Shown here: in pieces, positions 1 through 6,953 of the stretch
How the letters are laid out: each line of letters starts with the position of its first letter
Numbering within the stretch: the first letter of the stretch is position 1
DNA from: Natronospira proteinivora
GTDB taxonomy: Bacteria; Pseudomonadota; Gammaproteobacteria; Natronospirales; Natronospiraceae
DNA length: 64,000 bases
Direction of reading: 5' to 3'
Assembly (NCBI RefSeq): GCF_024170465.1
Contig: NZ_JALJYF010000001.1
Location: 1,505,221 to 1,569,220, forward strand
Notes under the pieces: model-generated
What the model was told of the DNA's origin: nothing
Seen by the model: the letters and a program-made list of their open reading frames with translations, nothing else
Databases searched by the model: none
Program-made: the position numbers and the translations under genes

Positions 1-912
1 CCGGAACACAAGCTGCGCCTGGTCGAGGCCCTGCAGGCGGGTGGACGCATCGTGGCCATGACCGGCGATGGCGTGAACGATGCCCCCGCTCTCAAGCGTT
101 CGGATGTGGGCGTGGCCATGGGCCGCAAGGGCACCGAGGCCGCCAAGGAAGCCTCCGAGATGGTGCTGGCCGATGACAACTTCGCCTCCATCGCCCACGC
201 CGTGGAGGAAGGCCGCACGGTCTACGACAATATCCGCAAGGCCATCCTGCACATGCTGCCCTGTAATGCCGGGCAGTCACTGACCATCATGATGGCCATC
301 CTCATGGGCCTGGCCCTGCCCCTGACCCCGGTCCAGGTACTGTGGGTGAACATGGTCACCTCCGTGACCCTGGCCATGTCCCTGGCCTTCCAACCCAGCG
401 AACCCGGCGTCATGTCCCGACCACCCCGCGAAGCAGATGCCCCCCTGTTGAGCGGCTTTCTGCTCTGGCGCATTCCCTTCGTGGCCATCTTGCTCTGGAT
501 CGGCACCTTCGGTCACTTCGTCTACATGGAGCAGCTGACCGATGCCTCCGAGGAATTGGCCCGCACCGTCGCCATCAACACCCTGGTGGCCGGCCAGGCC
601 TTCTACCTTCTGAACCTTCGGCTAATCTTCCAGCCGGTACTCACGGGCTGGGAACTCTTCCGCTCCAAGGCCATATGGTCTGCCCTGGGCATTCTGGTGA
701 TCCTGCAACTGAGCTTCACCTACCTCCCCTTCATGAATACCCTCTTCGGCCTGGAACCCATCGGCCTGTCCGACTGGACCCGCATAATGGCCTTCGGCCT
801 GGCAGTATTCATCATCGTGGAACTGGAGAAGTGGGTATTGCGGAGGACTTCCTGGGTGGAGACTGGAGATGGCGAGACCAACCCGCCTTCAAATCAACCA
901 AGGCGCGCCTGA
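1..912 (+). CDS. Cation-transporting P-type ATPase, C-terminal part (gene starts before the window)
   Basis: The reading frame is open from the first base, so this is the 3' end of a longer gene; 303 residues are visible. The hinge motif GDGVNDAPAL (residues 22-31) is typical of P-type ATPases, which couple ATP hydrolysis to cation movement across the inner membrane. After it come the hydrophobic segments of the C-terminal transmembrane domain (M5 onward, with LWVNMVTSVTLAMSLAF near residues 116-132). In Ca2+ pumps the equivalent M6 stretch carries an Asp after WVNLVT; here a Ser follows, so Ca2+ specificity is doubtful. The ion cannot be assigned without the missing N-terminal part. The stop lies only 15 bp from the opposing acetyltransferase gene, where the cassette array begins. 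Confidence 0.93.
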   Translation, partial: PEHKLRLVEALQAGGRIVAMTGDGVNDAPALKRSDVGVAMGRKGTEAAKEASEMVLADDNFASIAHAVEEGRTVYDNIRKAILHMLPCNAGQSLTIMMAILMGLALPLTPVQVLWVNMVTSVTLAMSLAFQPSEPGVMSRPPREADAPLLSGFLLWRIPFVAILLWIGTFGHFVYMEQLTDASEELARTVAINTLVAGQAFYLLNLRLIFQPVLTGWELFRSKAIWSALGILVILQLSFTYLPFMNTLFGLEPIGLSDWTRIMAFGLAVFIIVELEKWVLRRTSWVETGDGETNPPSNQPRRA

Positions 913-927
913 TCAAGCGATTACCGT

Positions 928-1398
928 TCAGGCGCGTTCATCACTAATATACCTTGTCATAAAAACACTATTTGGATCCTTAGCATAGCTGCCAAACGGC
1001 CCGCATGGTTTGAACCCGAAGGCTGAGTATAGCTTCCTTGCGGGTTCGAAGAACCCCATTGAACCAGTCTCAAGACTAAGTTGACTGTATCCACGTCTTT
1101 TAGCTTCAAGGATAATGTGGCTTAGCATTTTGGATGCCATACCTTTTCGCAAATAGGGCCGTGCGGTTTTCATCGACTTAATTTCTGCATGCTCCTCCGA
1201 CAGATGCTTCAACGCCCCAACACCCACGAGCTCTTTACCGTCCCACATAGACCAAAACATGATGTCACGTCCACGCAGCCCATCCAGATCAAGCGCATGC
1301 CGACTCTCAGGTGGAGCAGTTGGCGCCATTGACTCAAGATGCTCGCGTATCAACGCGACGACTTGTGGACTATCCAAGTTATCAAGTCTTATTTCCAC
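928..1398 (-). CDS. GNAT family N-acetyltransferase (cassette gene)
   Basis: A 156-residue single-domain protein with the GNAT fold signature: the acetyl-CoA-binding stretch RPYLRKGMASKML (residues 79-91) has the usual R-x-x-G-x-A pattern, followed by ARKLYSAFGF near the C-terminus. The family transfers acetyl groups from acetyl-CoA to amines or protein N-termini; the substrate here is unknown. Start is GTG with a strong AGGAGG five bases upstream, lying just after the attC core at 1406-1412, so this is the last cassette of the array. No attC follows its stop codon, only 15 bp before the ATPase gene, so its own attC has been lost or the array is truncated at this edge. Confidence 0.88.
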   Translation of the reverse strand: MEIRLDNLDSPQVVALIREHLESMAPTAPPESRHALDLDGLRGRDIMFWSMWDGKELVGVGALKHLSEEHAEIKSMKTARPYLRKGMASKMLSHIILEAKRRGYSQLSLETGSMGFFEPARKLYSAFGFKPCGPFGSYAKDPNSVFMTRYISDERA

Positions 1399-1405
1399 AG
1401 CTGCC

Positions 1406-1467
1406 TCCTGACGTCTGCATTATAACCCACGCGACGAAGTGGCATCGACTTGAATAAATCGTCAGAC
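1406..1467 (-). other. attC recombination site of the OXA cassette
   Basis: On the minus strand the site begins with GTCTGAC and ends with GTCAGGA, the two outer cores of an attC. Both depart from the common TAAC/GTTA form in a matching way (TGAC with GTCA), so pairing is kept. The inner part ATTCAAGTCGATGCCACTTC followed by GCGTGGGTTATAA closely parallels the attC of aadA-type cassettes as I remember it. It begins 6 bp after the OXA stop codon and ends 7 bp before the GNAT start, as expected for a cassette junction. Confidence 0.82.
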
Positions 1468-1473
1468 TTGTTG

Positions 1474-2262
1474 CTATGGGGTCGGAAGTGCATCAATGGA
1501 TTGCAGGATCGCACGAGTTATCTGTTCTCGCTTGGCAAGGTCGCCAGTTCGATTGGGAGTATCGATGTTGAGTGCGAAGAAGACCGGCCCGGACGGCCAC
1601 TCAACCCAGCCAACCCACCAGCCCATCTGGCCGTCCCAACCGGTCTTTGCACGTAGAATCCAGTCTGTTCCAGCTTCAACAATCATAACGTCCTTCACTA
1701 GGCGTTGATGCTCGGATTGGAAGGGAAGATCATTTTTGTAAAGCCACTTCAGGAATGAGACTTGCTCTTGGGCAGAGATACCGAGATTACCATAGATCCA
1801 GTAATCGCCTTCGTCAGTTGATGGGTCGGCGTTACCATAGTCGATCCTTCTTAGGTAGCGCCCCGCCCTCTCCTCACCAATATCTTTGGCGAACTGCTGA
1901 AACACCCAGACTGCCGAGCTCCGCATGGCCGAACGAAGATTCTGGTCATGATTGTGACCAGCAAAGCTTCGTTCAACTCCGTCCCACTCAAACACCTGAA
2001 ACTCATCGCGAACAGCACCGGCATCCAGCGCGAACAGCGTATGCGGGATCTTGAATGTGGAGGCAGGGGAAAAGCGTTTGCTTGCTCGTTCCTGTCCATA
2101 GACCCACATAGCGCGGCTCTTTTCACGTTCGTCAGCCACCACGATCGTGCCTTTAGCATCAAACTCGTCGAAGAACCCGGCCCAATCAGAACGCTCCTGA
2201 TCAGCACCGTAGATCGGGAAGGCGACAGCTAATAATAAAAACGAAAGGGATTGGACTCGCAT
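1474..2262 (-). CDS. OXA-2-like class D beta-lactamase
   Basis: A 262-residue serine beta-lactamase that would hydrolyse penicillins and related drugs in the periplasm. A signal peptide covers about residues 1-19. All class D motifs are present: S68-T-F-K71 (catalytic Ser and the Lys carbamylated in this class), S116-A-V118, Y142-G-N144 and K206-T-G-W209. Long stretches such as SPASTFKIPHTLFALDAGAV and the GWVEWPSG region match my memory of OXA-2, a cassette-borne acquired enzyme, far better than OXA-10 or OXA-48 types. ATG start with GGAG five bases upstream, 14 nt after an attC core. Expression would depend on a promoter further upstream in the array. Identity to OXA-2 must be measured by alignment. 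Confidence 0.96.
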   Translation of the reverse strand: MRVQSLSFLLLAVAFPIYGADQERSDWAGFFDEFDAKGTIVVADEREKSRAMWVYGQERASKRFSPASTFKIPHTLFALDAGAVRDEFQVFEWDGVERSFAGHNHDQNLRSAMRSSAVWVFQQFAKDIGEERAGRYLRRIDYGNADPSTDEGDYWIYGNLGISAQEQVSFLKWLYKNDLPFQSEHQRLVKDVMIVEAGTDWILRAKTGWDGQMGWWVGWVEWPSGPVFFALNIDTPNRTGDLAKREQITRAILQSIDALPTP

Positions 2263-2275
2263 TGTTTCTCCAAAG

Positions 2276-2353
2276 GTCTAACGCCCGCCATAAGCGGCCG
2301 AGTGAAACAAGGTCCGGCGCACGGAGTGCGCGAACTTGGTGGCTTGGTTAAGC
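2276..2353 (-). other. attC site of the second GNAT cassette
   Basis: Minus-strand cores GCTTAAC (right end) and GTTAGAC (left end, within GCGTTAGAC) fit the attC consensus exactly. The centre holds a perfect hairpin, GCGCAC-GGA-GTGCGC. The stop codon of the GNAT gene lies inside the outer core, as is common in integron cassettes. Confidence 0.9.
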
Positions 2354-2821
2354 CTCATCACGGAAAACTTTGCGCATGAGTGCGTTTGGAACGACTACTC
2401 CCCGCAACTCGGGCGCCCGTTGTTCAATTATGCAGAACCCGAATTTTTCAAAGAAAGGCTGAGCCGTCCGACTGACATCGGATGTCAGTTCTGTCAAACC
2501 AAGCGAGACTGCCTCACTGTGAAGAGTCGACATCAATAACCTTCCAATTCCCTGGCCTGGGTGATATCCAGAGACGAAAAAGTGGTCAATATAGCCAGAA
2601 GGCTGCAGATCAGCATAACCAACAATCTTTCCGTTAATCTCTGCGACAAATGGCTTAATATCACGAATCTTCCGTGCCCAAAGCTCCTGATCCAAGCGTA
2701 CCGGCGCCCAAGCATTAATTTGCTCCGGTGTGTAGTCGCGACTTGCAACACGATGAATCGCCGAGTGAAAGACTCCGAAAAGCTCGCGCTCTTCACCAAT
2801 ACGAAAGCGACGGATATGCAC
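2348..2821 (-). CDS. GNAT family N-acetyltransferase (cassette gene)
   Basis: A 157-residue GNAT protein. The acetyl-CoA loop appears as GYHPGQGIGRLLM (residues 86-98), a clear Q-G-x-G-R/K pattern, followed by the usual AQPFFEKFGF element. It resembles the YafP-like branch of GNAT proteins, but substrate is not predictable. Start is GTG with AGGAG five bases upstream. The stop codon is embedded in its attC. A second acetyltransferase in a resistance-type array could modify an aminoglycoside or a toxin, but neither is shown by the sequence. Confidence 0.87.
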   Translation of the reverse strand: MHIRRFRIGEERELFGVFHSAIHRVASRDYTPEQINAWAPVRLDQELWARKIRDIKPFVAEINGKIVGYADLQPSGYIDHFFVSGYHPGQGIGRLLMSTLHSEAVSLGLTELTSDVSRTAQPFFEKFGFCIIEQRAPELRGVVVPNALMRKVFRDEA

Positions 2822-2848
2822 AATTGCTCCTGTGAGGCTTACGCCGGA

Positions 2849-3481
2849 TTAGGCATTATTGCACGAACTCGTCAGGCAGCTTGCAGGCAGCACAGACCCA
2901 CAAGGCTTACAGCTCTCGCCTTCTGAATCCAAAGGTCCTGCAGTGATGCCCTGCCGAAAATTCCGGCAAACCCACTCCATAAATCGTTCCGGCAAGCCTG
3001 CCTGATGGTTTACCCTAGCACCTCGACCTCCGATCATAGCTAGAAACTCCTCAGGCACGTCTGAGCGAGCTTTTCCCAAATACCAGAACTCTTTACCAGC
3101 AAACACATACGGGACTCGGGTGTCTTTATCCAGCATTCCTTGATGAAATGGGTTGGGAATCTGAAACCATGAACCTTTCTCATCTTGCCAGTATAAGTTA
3201 TCGCCGCATCGCTCTTTCCACCCACCAGTCATTAACGGCTTCTTATATTGAAATATAGGGTCGTAGAAATATTCGTTCATGTGGATTCGCTCATCCACCT
3301 TCATCGCATAGATGAATTGGTAGCCTTCACTTTTTGGAGAAAATCCAGCTATCCAATCACCCTTTCTGACCGCACTACCTTGGTGGTTCGGGGTACAAAC
3401 CGCCAAAGTACACCAGCCATCAAATGGATTTGGGGCCAGCCCAGAGTCGACGTTGACGATGTACGTGTAGAGCCTGCTCAA
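2849..3481 (-). CDS. Probable Nmad2 (nucleotide modification associated) domain protein, cassette gene
   Basis: A 210-residue protein. The N-terminus (LYTYIVNVDSGLAPNPFDGW then CTLAVCTPNHQGSAVRKGDW) has the Tyr-rich start, the APNPF-G-CTLA-C-P stretch and the GDW-[IV]-G step that I associate with the Nmad2 family, proteins linked to DNA base hypermodification in phages and defence-related loci. This assignment is from memory of the family pattern, not a search. The C-terminus is Cys-rich (two CxxC-like pairs). Start is TTG, preceded by GGGGG and 15 nt from the attC core at 3496-3502. Its own attC is not clear: only a core-like GTAAGCC at 2837-2843 is seen before the next gene. Confidence 0.6.
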   Translation of the reverse strand: MSRLYTYIVNVDSGLAPNPFDGWCTLAVCTPNHQGSAVRKGDWIAGFSPKSEGYQFIYAMKVDERIHMNEYFYDPIFQYKKPLMTGGWKERCGDNLYWQDEKGSWFQIPNPFHQGMLDKDTRVPYVFAGKEFWYLGKARSDVPEEFLAMIGGRGARVNHQAGLPERFMEWVCRNFRQGITAGPLDSEGESCKPCGSVLPASCLTSSCNNA

Positions 3482-3495
3482 AGGTCCCCCTAAAT

Positions 3496-3563
3496 GCTTA
3501 ACGCTTCAACTCCGCCGCGCCCTCGCCGAAGGCGAGGACGTCGGATGGAGTTGTTGGTTGGGT
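3496..3563 (-). other. attC site of the 133-residue membrane protein cassette
   Basis: Minus-strand outer cores ACCCAAC and GTTAAGC, with inner arms CAACTCC/GGAGTTG and a central GC-rich hairpin (CCTCGCC-TTC-GGCGAGG). The upstream gene reads into the site and stops within it. Confidence 0.9.
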
Positions 3564-3907
3564 GACGATGCAGCCCAGGCCGTCACAAAGCTCATGAACA
3601 CGAGTAATAAAAAGCCAGGCGCATATAGCCATGCAGCATTTAGCAGGATTGAGAACGGCTCCACCTTGGCGATAACAAGATACGCTGTCGCGTCCCAAGC
3701 TAGGATCGCGGCAACAGAAAAAAGACTACAAACGATCAACCGACCACGGGAATTCCCCATGTGGGCGGCCCAGATGGATGGGATTAAAAACGCTAACGCG
3801 AAAATGGCGAACGATAGCGCGTACATACGAAGGGACGCTCCACTCTGCGCGAGAAAAATGAGCGAGAGCCCTATGTATGCAATGACTGGAATGGCGGCTT
3901 TACGCAT
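3506..3907 (-). CDS. Small four-helix membrane protein of unknown function (cassette gene)
   Basis: A 133-residue protein with four predicted transmembrane segments (about residues 5-23, 28-47, 57-79 and 90-112). I do not recognise a family. The last 17 residues (NQQLHPTSSPSARARRS) are translated attC sequence, since the gene runs through the recombination site before stopping; such attC-encoded tails are common in cassette proteins and say nothing about function. ATG start, nine bases after the preceding attC core and without a clear Shine-Dalgarno sequence. Confidence 0.6.
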   Translation of the reverse strand: MRKAAIPVIAYIGLSLIFLAQSGASLRMYALSFAIFALAFLIPSIWAAHMGNSRGRLIVCSLFSVAAILAWDATAYLVIAKVEPFSILLNAAWLYAPGFLLLVFMSFVTAWAASSPNQQLHPTSSPSARARRS

Positions 3908-3915
3908 TTACTGAC

Positions 3916-4014
3916 ACACAACGCAAAGCTGAGCGGCGGGCTTGGAGCGCAGCGCAAAGCCCGTCCGGCGGAGGCCCGACTAGGGCCGGAGCGTACTCAA
4001 GCGCCTGGTTATGG
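3916..4014 (-). other. Long attC site of the 173-residue protein cassette
   Basis: About 99 bp. Minus-strand core CCATAAC at one end and GTTGTGT at the other, with inner arms AGGCGCTTGAG and GCTCAGCTTTGCG and a long GC-rich central region including a CCGGCCC / GGGCC pairing. Outer cores are less canonical than in the other sites, so the exact ends are approximate. Confidence 0.72.
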
Positions 4015-4061
4015 GGATTAACCACCACAAGATAACCTACGACGCTCCGCATATTCCTCAG

Positions 4062-4583
4062 TCACCCCATTTCAATAAGCAGTAATATGAAAGATATCCA
4101 TGCAATTATGACGAAAAACTGCGCGCCATTCCGCCATACATTGGGCCCTTGATATCTTTTCGTGCTTCGCCACAGTACAATCAATGAATAAACCGTATAG
4201 CCTCCGGATATTAAGACGAACCCACCAACCAAACCAGAGAGTTCAGCTATCGCAGCTCCCACAAACAATGCGACAAACCCACCAACCCAATATACGATCC
4301 AGAAAGCAATCGGCAATGGAACATCACCCTGCCAAAGTCGCGCGAAAACGTTCTCATCCGGATCAGTTCCGTAACCAGGGCGCGCAGCTATAAATTCTGC
4401 AGCATCTGACTTTTCTCTTTCAGACTGATAAACATCGTAATCGATACCCCTATCAGCCAATTCCTTATGCGCGAGCTCTTTAGCCTCAGGAGTTAATCCT
4501 CCCCCTGCGACAAGGTCAACTAAGTCGTCTGTGCCCGACTCTCGATAGCGACTTTCTAGCTCCTCTTTATTGGGCTTATCCAT
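4062..4583 (-). CDS. Membrane protein of unknown function with helical N-terminal domain (cassette gene)
   Basis: A 173-residue protein. Residues 1-70 are charged and probably helical, with the pattern ELESRYRESGTDDLVDLVAG then LTPEAKELAHKELADRG seen in several uncharacterised membrane proteins. Residues 90-172 hold three hydrophobic segments. ATG start with GGGAG six bases upstream, just after a core-like GTTAGGG (4592-4598). Unlike typical cassettes, 47 bp separate its stop codon from the attC at 3916-4014. Function unknown. Confidence 0.72.
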   Translation of the reverse strand: MDKPNKEELESRYRESGTDDLVDLVAGGGLTPEAKELAHKELADRGIDYDVYQSEREKSDAAEFIAARPGYGTDPDENVFARLWQGDVPLPIAFWIVYWVGGFVALFVGAAIAELSGLVGGFVLISGGYTVYSLIVLWRSTKRYQGPNVWRNGAQFFVIIAWISFILLLIEMG

Positions 4584-4603
4584 TCAAGACTCCCTAACTA
4601 ACT

Positions 4604-4780
4604 TTATTCCTCGGGACTGATTGGGAGCCCTCTACCCTTCGAGCCTAAAAGATAGAGCCACCAAATATTTAGAGCAATCAACCCGATAGGAATAGTCCCG
4701 GCAACAGCATGGCCATTGACAAACAGAATAAATGACGCACCAATCAACGCGGTGTTATTGCAGTATCGTGACTGCTTCAT
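4604..4780 (-). CDS. Small hydrophobic protein of unknown function, start uncertain
   Basis: A 58-residue protein read from an internal ATG that has GGTGGAG just upstream. It is mostly hydrophobic (residues 9-47) with a short polar tail. The same frame is open to an ATG at 4969, which has AAGGAG eleven bases upstream and would give 121 residues, but the extra N-terminal part looks like unstructured translation of non-coding DNA. This is the rightmost gene of the array. No attC could be drawn for it with confidence beyond a GTTAGGG core at 4592-4598. Confidence 0.42.
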   Translation of the reverse strand: MKQSRYCNNTALIGASFILFVNGHAVAGTIPIGLIALNIWWLYLLGSKGRGLPISPEE

Positions 4781-5039
4781 AACTCCACCATTCCGGCAAA
4801 AACGAGCAAGCAAAAAAACTATATAGGTCAGCCCCTTAGGTCCTAAGCGGTCAATATCTCGCGTATTCGCTTGCCTTCCACATTCTGTGAATTCAATCAT
4901 ACTCCCCGGCCAGGCACGATCATTGCCCAGGCTGGTGAAGGTCGAAATAGTTTGGGAAGTCGAACGCATGGCGGGGCCTGCTCCTTGGCTTTGGTCTCAG
5001 CATAGCGCATTGAGGGGATTTTTCGAGGCGGGAACGTAA
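4781..5039. other. Right flank of the cassette array, no gene recognised
   Basis: I see no attI, integrase fragment or tRNA here. The sequence changes from AT-rich cassette-like DNA to the host's GC-rich DNA around 4970-5040. A weak open frame on the minus strand (to 4969) extends the small hydrophobic gene but has no recognisable content. Confidence 0.4.
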
Positions 5040-5079
5040 AAGGCCGGCATCACGGTGGGTGACGCCGGCCGTTTTTTTG
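5040..5079. terminator. Bidirectional rho-independent terminator downstream of mdeA
   Basis: Stem GGCCGGCATCAC / GTGACGCCGGCC (imperfect) with seven T on the plus side and four T on the minus side. It lies 14 bp after the mdeA stop codon and insulates it from the cassette array. Confidence 0.85.
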
Positions 5080-5092
5080 GCTTTAGGCGGGC

Positions 5093-6313
5093 TTATCCGG
5101 CCTTTCGCAGCTCTTCCTTGTCGTCGAGCTGGGCGAAGGCCTGCTGCAGGTCGGCGATGATGTCTGCGGGGGTTTCCAGGCCGACGGAAAGGCGGACCAG
5201 ATCATCGCTGATGCCGTGCTCGGCGCGTTCCTCGGGGCTGAGCACGGAGTGGGTCATGCTGGCCGGGTGCTGGATGAGGCTTTCGGCGTCACCCAGGGAG
5301 ACGGCGCGGCGGATCATGGTGAGGCTGTTCATCAGGGTGCGGCCGGCTTCCACGCCGCCCTTGATGTCGAAGGCCATGATGGCGCTGAAGTCGGCCATCT
5401 GCTTTTTGGCCAGGGCGTGCTGGGGGAAGCTTTCCAGACCCGGGTAATAGACCCGCTGCACATGGGGCTGAGCCTCCAGCCATCGGGCGATATCCATGGC
5501 GGTTCTGGACTGACGCTCCATGCGCACTTCCAGGGTCTTCAAGCCCCGCATGAGCAGGAAGGCGGTGAAGGGGGACATGACCGCGCCGGTGAAGTCCTTG
5601 AGGCCGGTGAGGCGGATGTTGAACATGTCTTCTTCACTGCCCAGCAGGATGCCGGCGACCAGGTCGCCATGGCCGCCCAGGTATTTGGTGGCGGAATGGA
5701 CCACGAAGTCCGCACCCAGTTCGATGGGGCGGGTGTTGACCGGGGTGGCGTAGGTGTTGTCCACAGCCACGCAGGCGCCGTGCCGCTTGGCGATCTTGGC
5801 CACGGCCTCGATGTCCACCAGGTCCATGGTGGGATTGGCCGGGGTTTCGAAATAGACCACTTTGGTCTTGTCGCTGATGGCGGCTTCGAGATTAGCGGGA
5901 TCGGAGAGATCCACATGGGTTACTTTAATGCCGAACTCAGCCAGGCCGTGGTTGAAGAAGGCGTGGGTGCAGCCGTAGAGGGTGGTGTCGGTGATCAGCT
6001 CATCACCGGGGCGCAGGATGCTCCACATCAGGGCGGTGATCGCACCCATGCCGGAGGCAAAACCCAGCGCGGCCTCGGCCCCTTCCAGGGCGGCCATGCG
6101 CTTTTCCAGCAGTTCCACGGTGGGATTGGAGATACGGGAGTAGAAGTGCCCCGCCTCCTCACCCGCAAAGCGGGCAGCACCCTGCTCGGCACTGTCAAAG
6201 GCGAAGGTGGAGGTGATATGCATGGGCGGGGTCAGCGCGCCCTGCTCCTCGGAGGGCTCGTAGCCGTAATGGATGGCACGGGTGGCGAAACCTGAATGTT
6301 TATCGGCAGCCAT
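5093..6313 (-). CDS. mdeA: Methionine gamma-lyase
   Basis: A 406-residue PLP enzyme of the Cys/Met metabolism family that splits methionine into methanethiol, 2-oxobutyrate and ammonia. The PLP lysine is K210 in SATKYLGGHGD. Cys115 in TLYGCTHAF is at the position of the active-site Cys that marks methionine gamma-lyases from Pseudomonas putida and relatives; cystathionine lyases and O-succinylhomoserine sulfhydrylases usually lack it. The N-terminal GFATRAIHYGY and the FYSRISNPT motif also fit. The divergent Lrp-type regulator next door repeats the mdeR-mdeA arrangement known from Pseudomonas. O-succinylhomoserine sulfhydrylase (metZ) is the main alternative, less likely because of Cys115 and the neighbour. 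Confidence 0.87.
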   Translation of the reverse strand: MAADKHSGFATRAIHYGYEPSEEQGALTPPMHITSTFAFDSAEQGAARFAGEEAGHFYSRISNPTVELLEKRMAALEGAEAALGFASGMGAITALMWSILRPGDELITDTTLYGCTHAFFNHGLAEFGIKVTHVDLSDPANLEAAISDKTKVVYFETPANPTMDLVDIEAVAKIAKRHGACVAVDNTYATPVNTRPIELGADFVVHSATKYLGGHGDLVAGILLGSEEDMFNIRLTGLKDFTGAVMSPFTAFLLMRGLKTLEVRMERQSRTAMDIARWLEAQPHVQRVYYPGLESFPQHALAKKQMADFSAIMAFDIKGGVEAGRTLMNSLTMIRRAVSLGDAESLIQHPASMTHSVLSPEERAEHGISDDLVRLSVGLETPADIIADLQQAFAQLDDKEELRKAG

Positions 6314-6446
6314 GACTGTACTCCTGATCTTCCGAATCGTTGGCGAATGTCCAGCCTTGATCCTAGACCGGGAGACGGGGCAGGTGTTTCCAATTTGACC
6401 CCCTTGGTCGTAGTATTTTGGCAGATTCTGCTAATATGGGTTCGAT

Positions 6447-6902
6447 ATGGACAAGATTGATCGTAAAATCCTTCATGAGCTGCAACTCGACGGCCGCCTG
6501 AGCAATCAGGAGCTGGCCCAGCGGGTGAATCTCTCTCCTTCCCCCTGCCTGCGCCGGGTTCGGCGCCTGGAAGAAAAAGGGATCATCCGGGGTTATATGG
6601 CGGTGGTGGACCAGCAGGCCTATGGCTACCCCATCACGGTCTTCGTGCGGGTCGCCCTGGCCCGCCATGACACGGACACGGTGCGCGGCTTCGAGGAGCG
6701 GGTGAAGGAGATCGAGGAAATCATCGATTGTTTTCTGATGACCGGGCAGCGGGATTACCTGATGCGGGTGGTCACCGGCAGCCTGGAAGACTATGAGCAC
6801 TTCGTGCGCGAGACCCTGCACACCATCCCGGGCATCGCCTCCATGGACACCAGCTTCGCCTACGGGGTGGTAAAACGCTCCCCCGTCCTGCCCTCCGGAT
6901 AA
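6447..6902 (+). CDS. Lrp/AsnC family transcriptional regulator, MdeR-like
   Basis: A 151-residue regulator. Residues 1-60 form the Lrp winged helix (MDKIDRKILHELQLDGRLSN, then LAQRVNLSPSPCLRRVRRLE), and the rest is the ligand-binding RAM domain. It is divergent from mdeA across 133 bp, so it probably senses an amino acid, likely methionine or a product, and controls the lyase. That role is inferred from the gene pair; general Lrp or BkdR-type function cannot be excluded. A strong hairpin terminator follows. Confidence 0.88.
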   Translation: MDKIDRKILHELQLDGRLSNQELAQRVNLSPSPCLRRVRRLEEKGIIRGYMAVVDQQAYGYPITVFVRVALARHDTDTVRGFEERVKEIEEIIDCFLMTGQRDYLMRVVTGSLEDYEHFVRETLHTIPGIASMDTSFAYGVVKRSPVLPSG

Positions 6903-6903
6903 G

Positions 6904-6934
6904 CAAAGAGCGGCCGATGTGGCCGCTCTTTGCC
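6904..6934. terminator. Hairpin terminator between lrp and the aldo-keto reductase gene
   Basis: Perfect 13-bp stem GCAAAGAGCGGCC / GGCCGCTCTTTGC with a 5-nt loop. The two flanking genes converge on it. There is no long T run outside the stem, so strength is uncertain. Confidence 0.7.
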
Positions 6935-6953
6935 AACAGGTCGCACAAAAAAC

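Larger units (their letters stand above)
928..4780 (-). mobile_element. Integron gene-cassette array without a visible integrase (CALIN-like)
   Basis: Six short genes in a row on the minus strand, each starting 8-16 nt after a core heptamer of the GTTRRRY kind, with recognisable attC sites at 1406-1467, 2276-2353, 3496-3563 and 3916-4014. Gene products are typical cassette cargo: an OXA beta-lactamase, two GNAT acetyltransferases, a probable Nmad2 protein and small membrane proteins. The region is visibly AT-richer than the flanking genes. No tyrosine recombinase (intI) or attI is present between the ATPase gene on the left and mdeA on the right, so the array matches what are called clusters of attC sites lacking an integrase. 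All attC sites share one orientation, with the direction of reading right to left. Confidence 0.85.

Noticed and set aside
2837..2900. Fifth attC after the Nmad2-like gene
   Set aside because: Only a core-like GTAAGCC and a weak GCCTGAC partner 42 bp apart were found; not enough arms for a confident attC.
5216..6295. Long open frame on the plus strand opposite mdeA
   Set aside because: It is the antisense shadow of a clear PLP enzyme gene in GC-rich DNA; its translation is His/Gly-rich and unrelated to any family.
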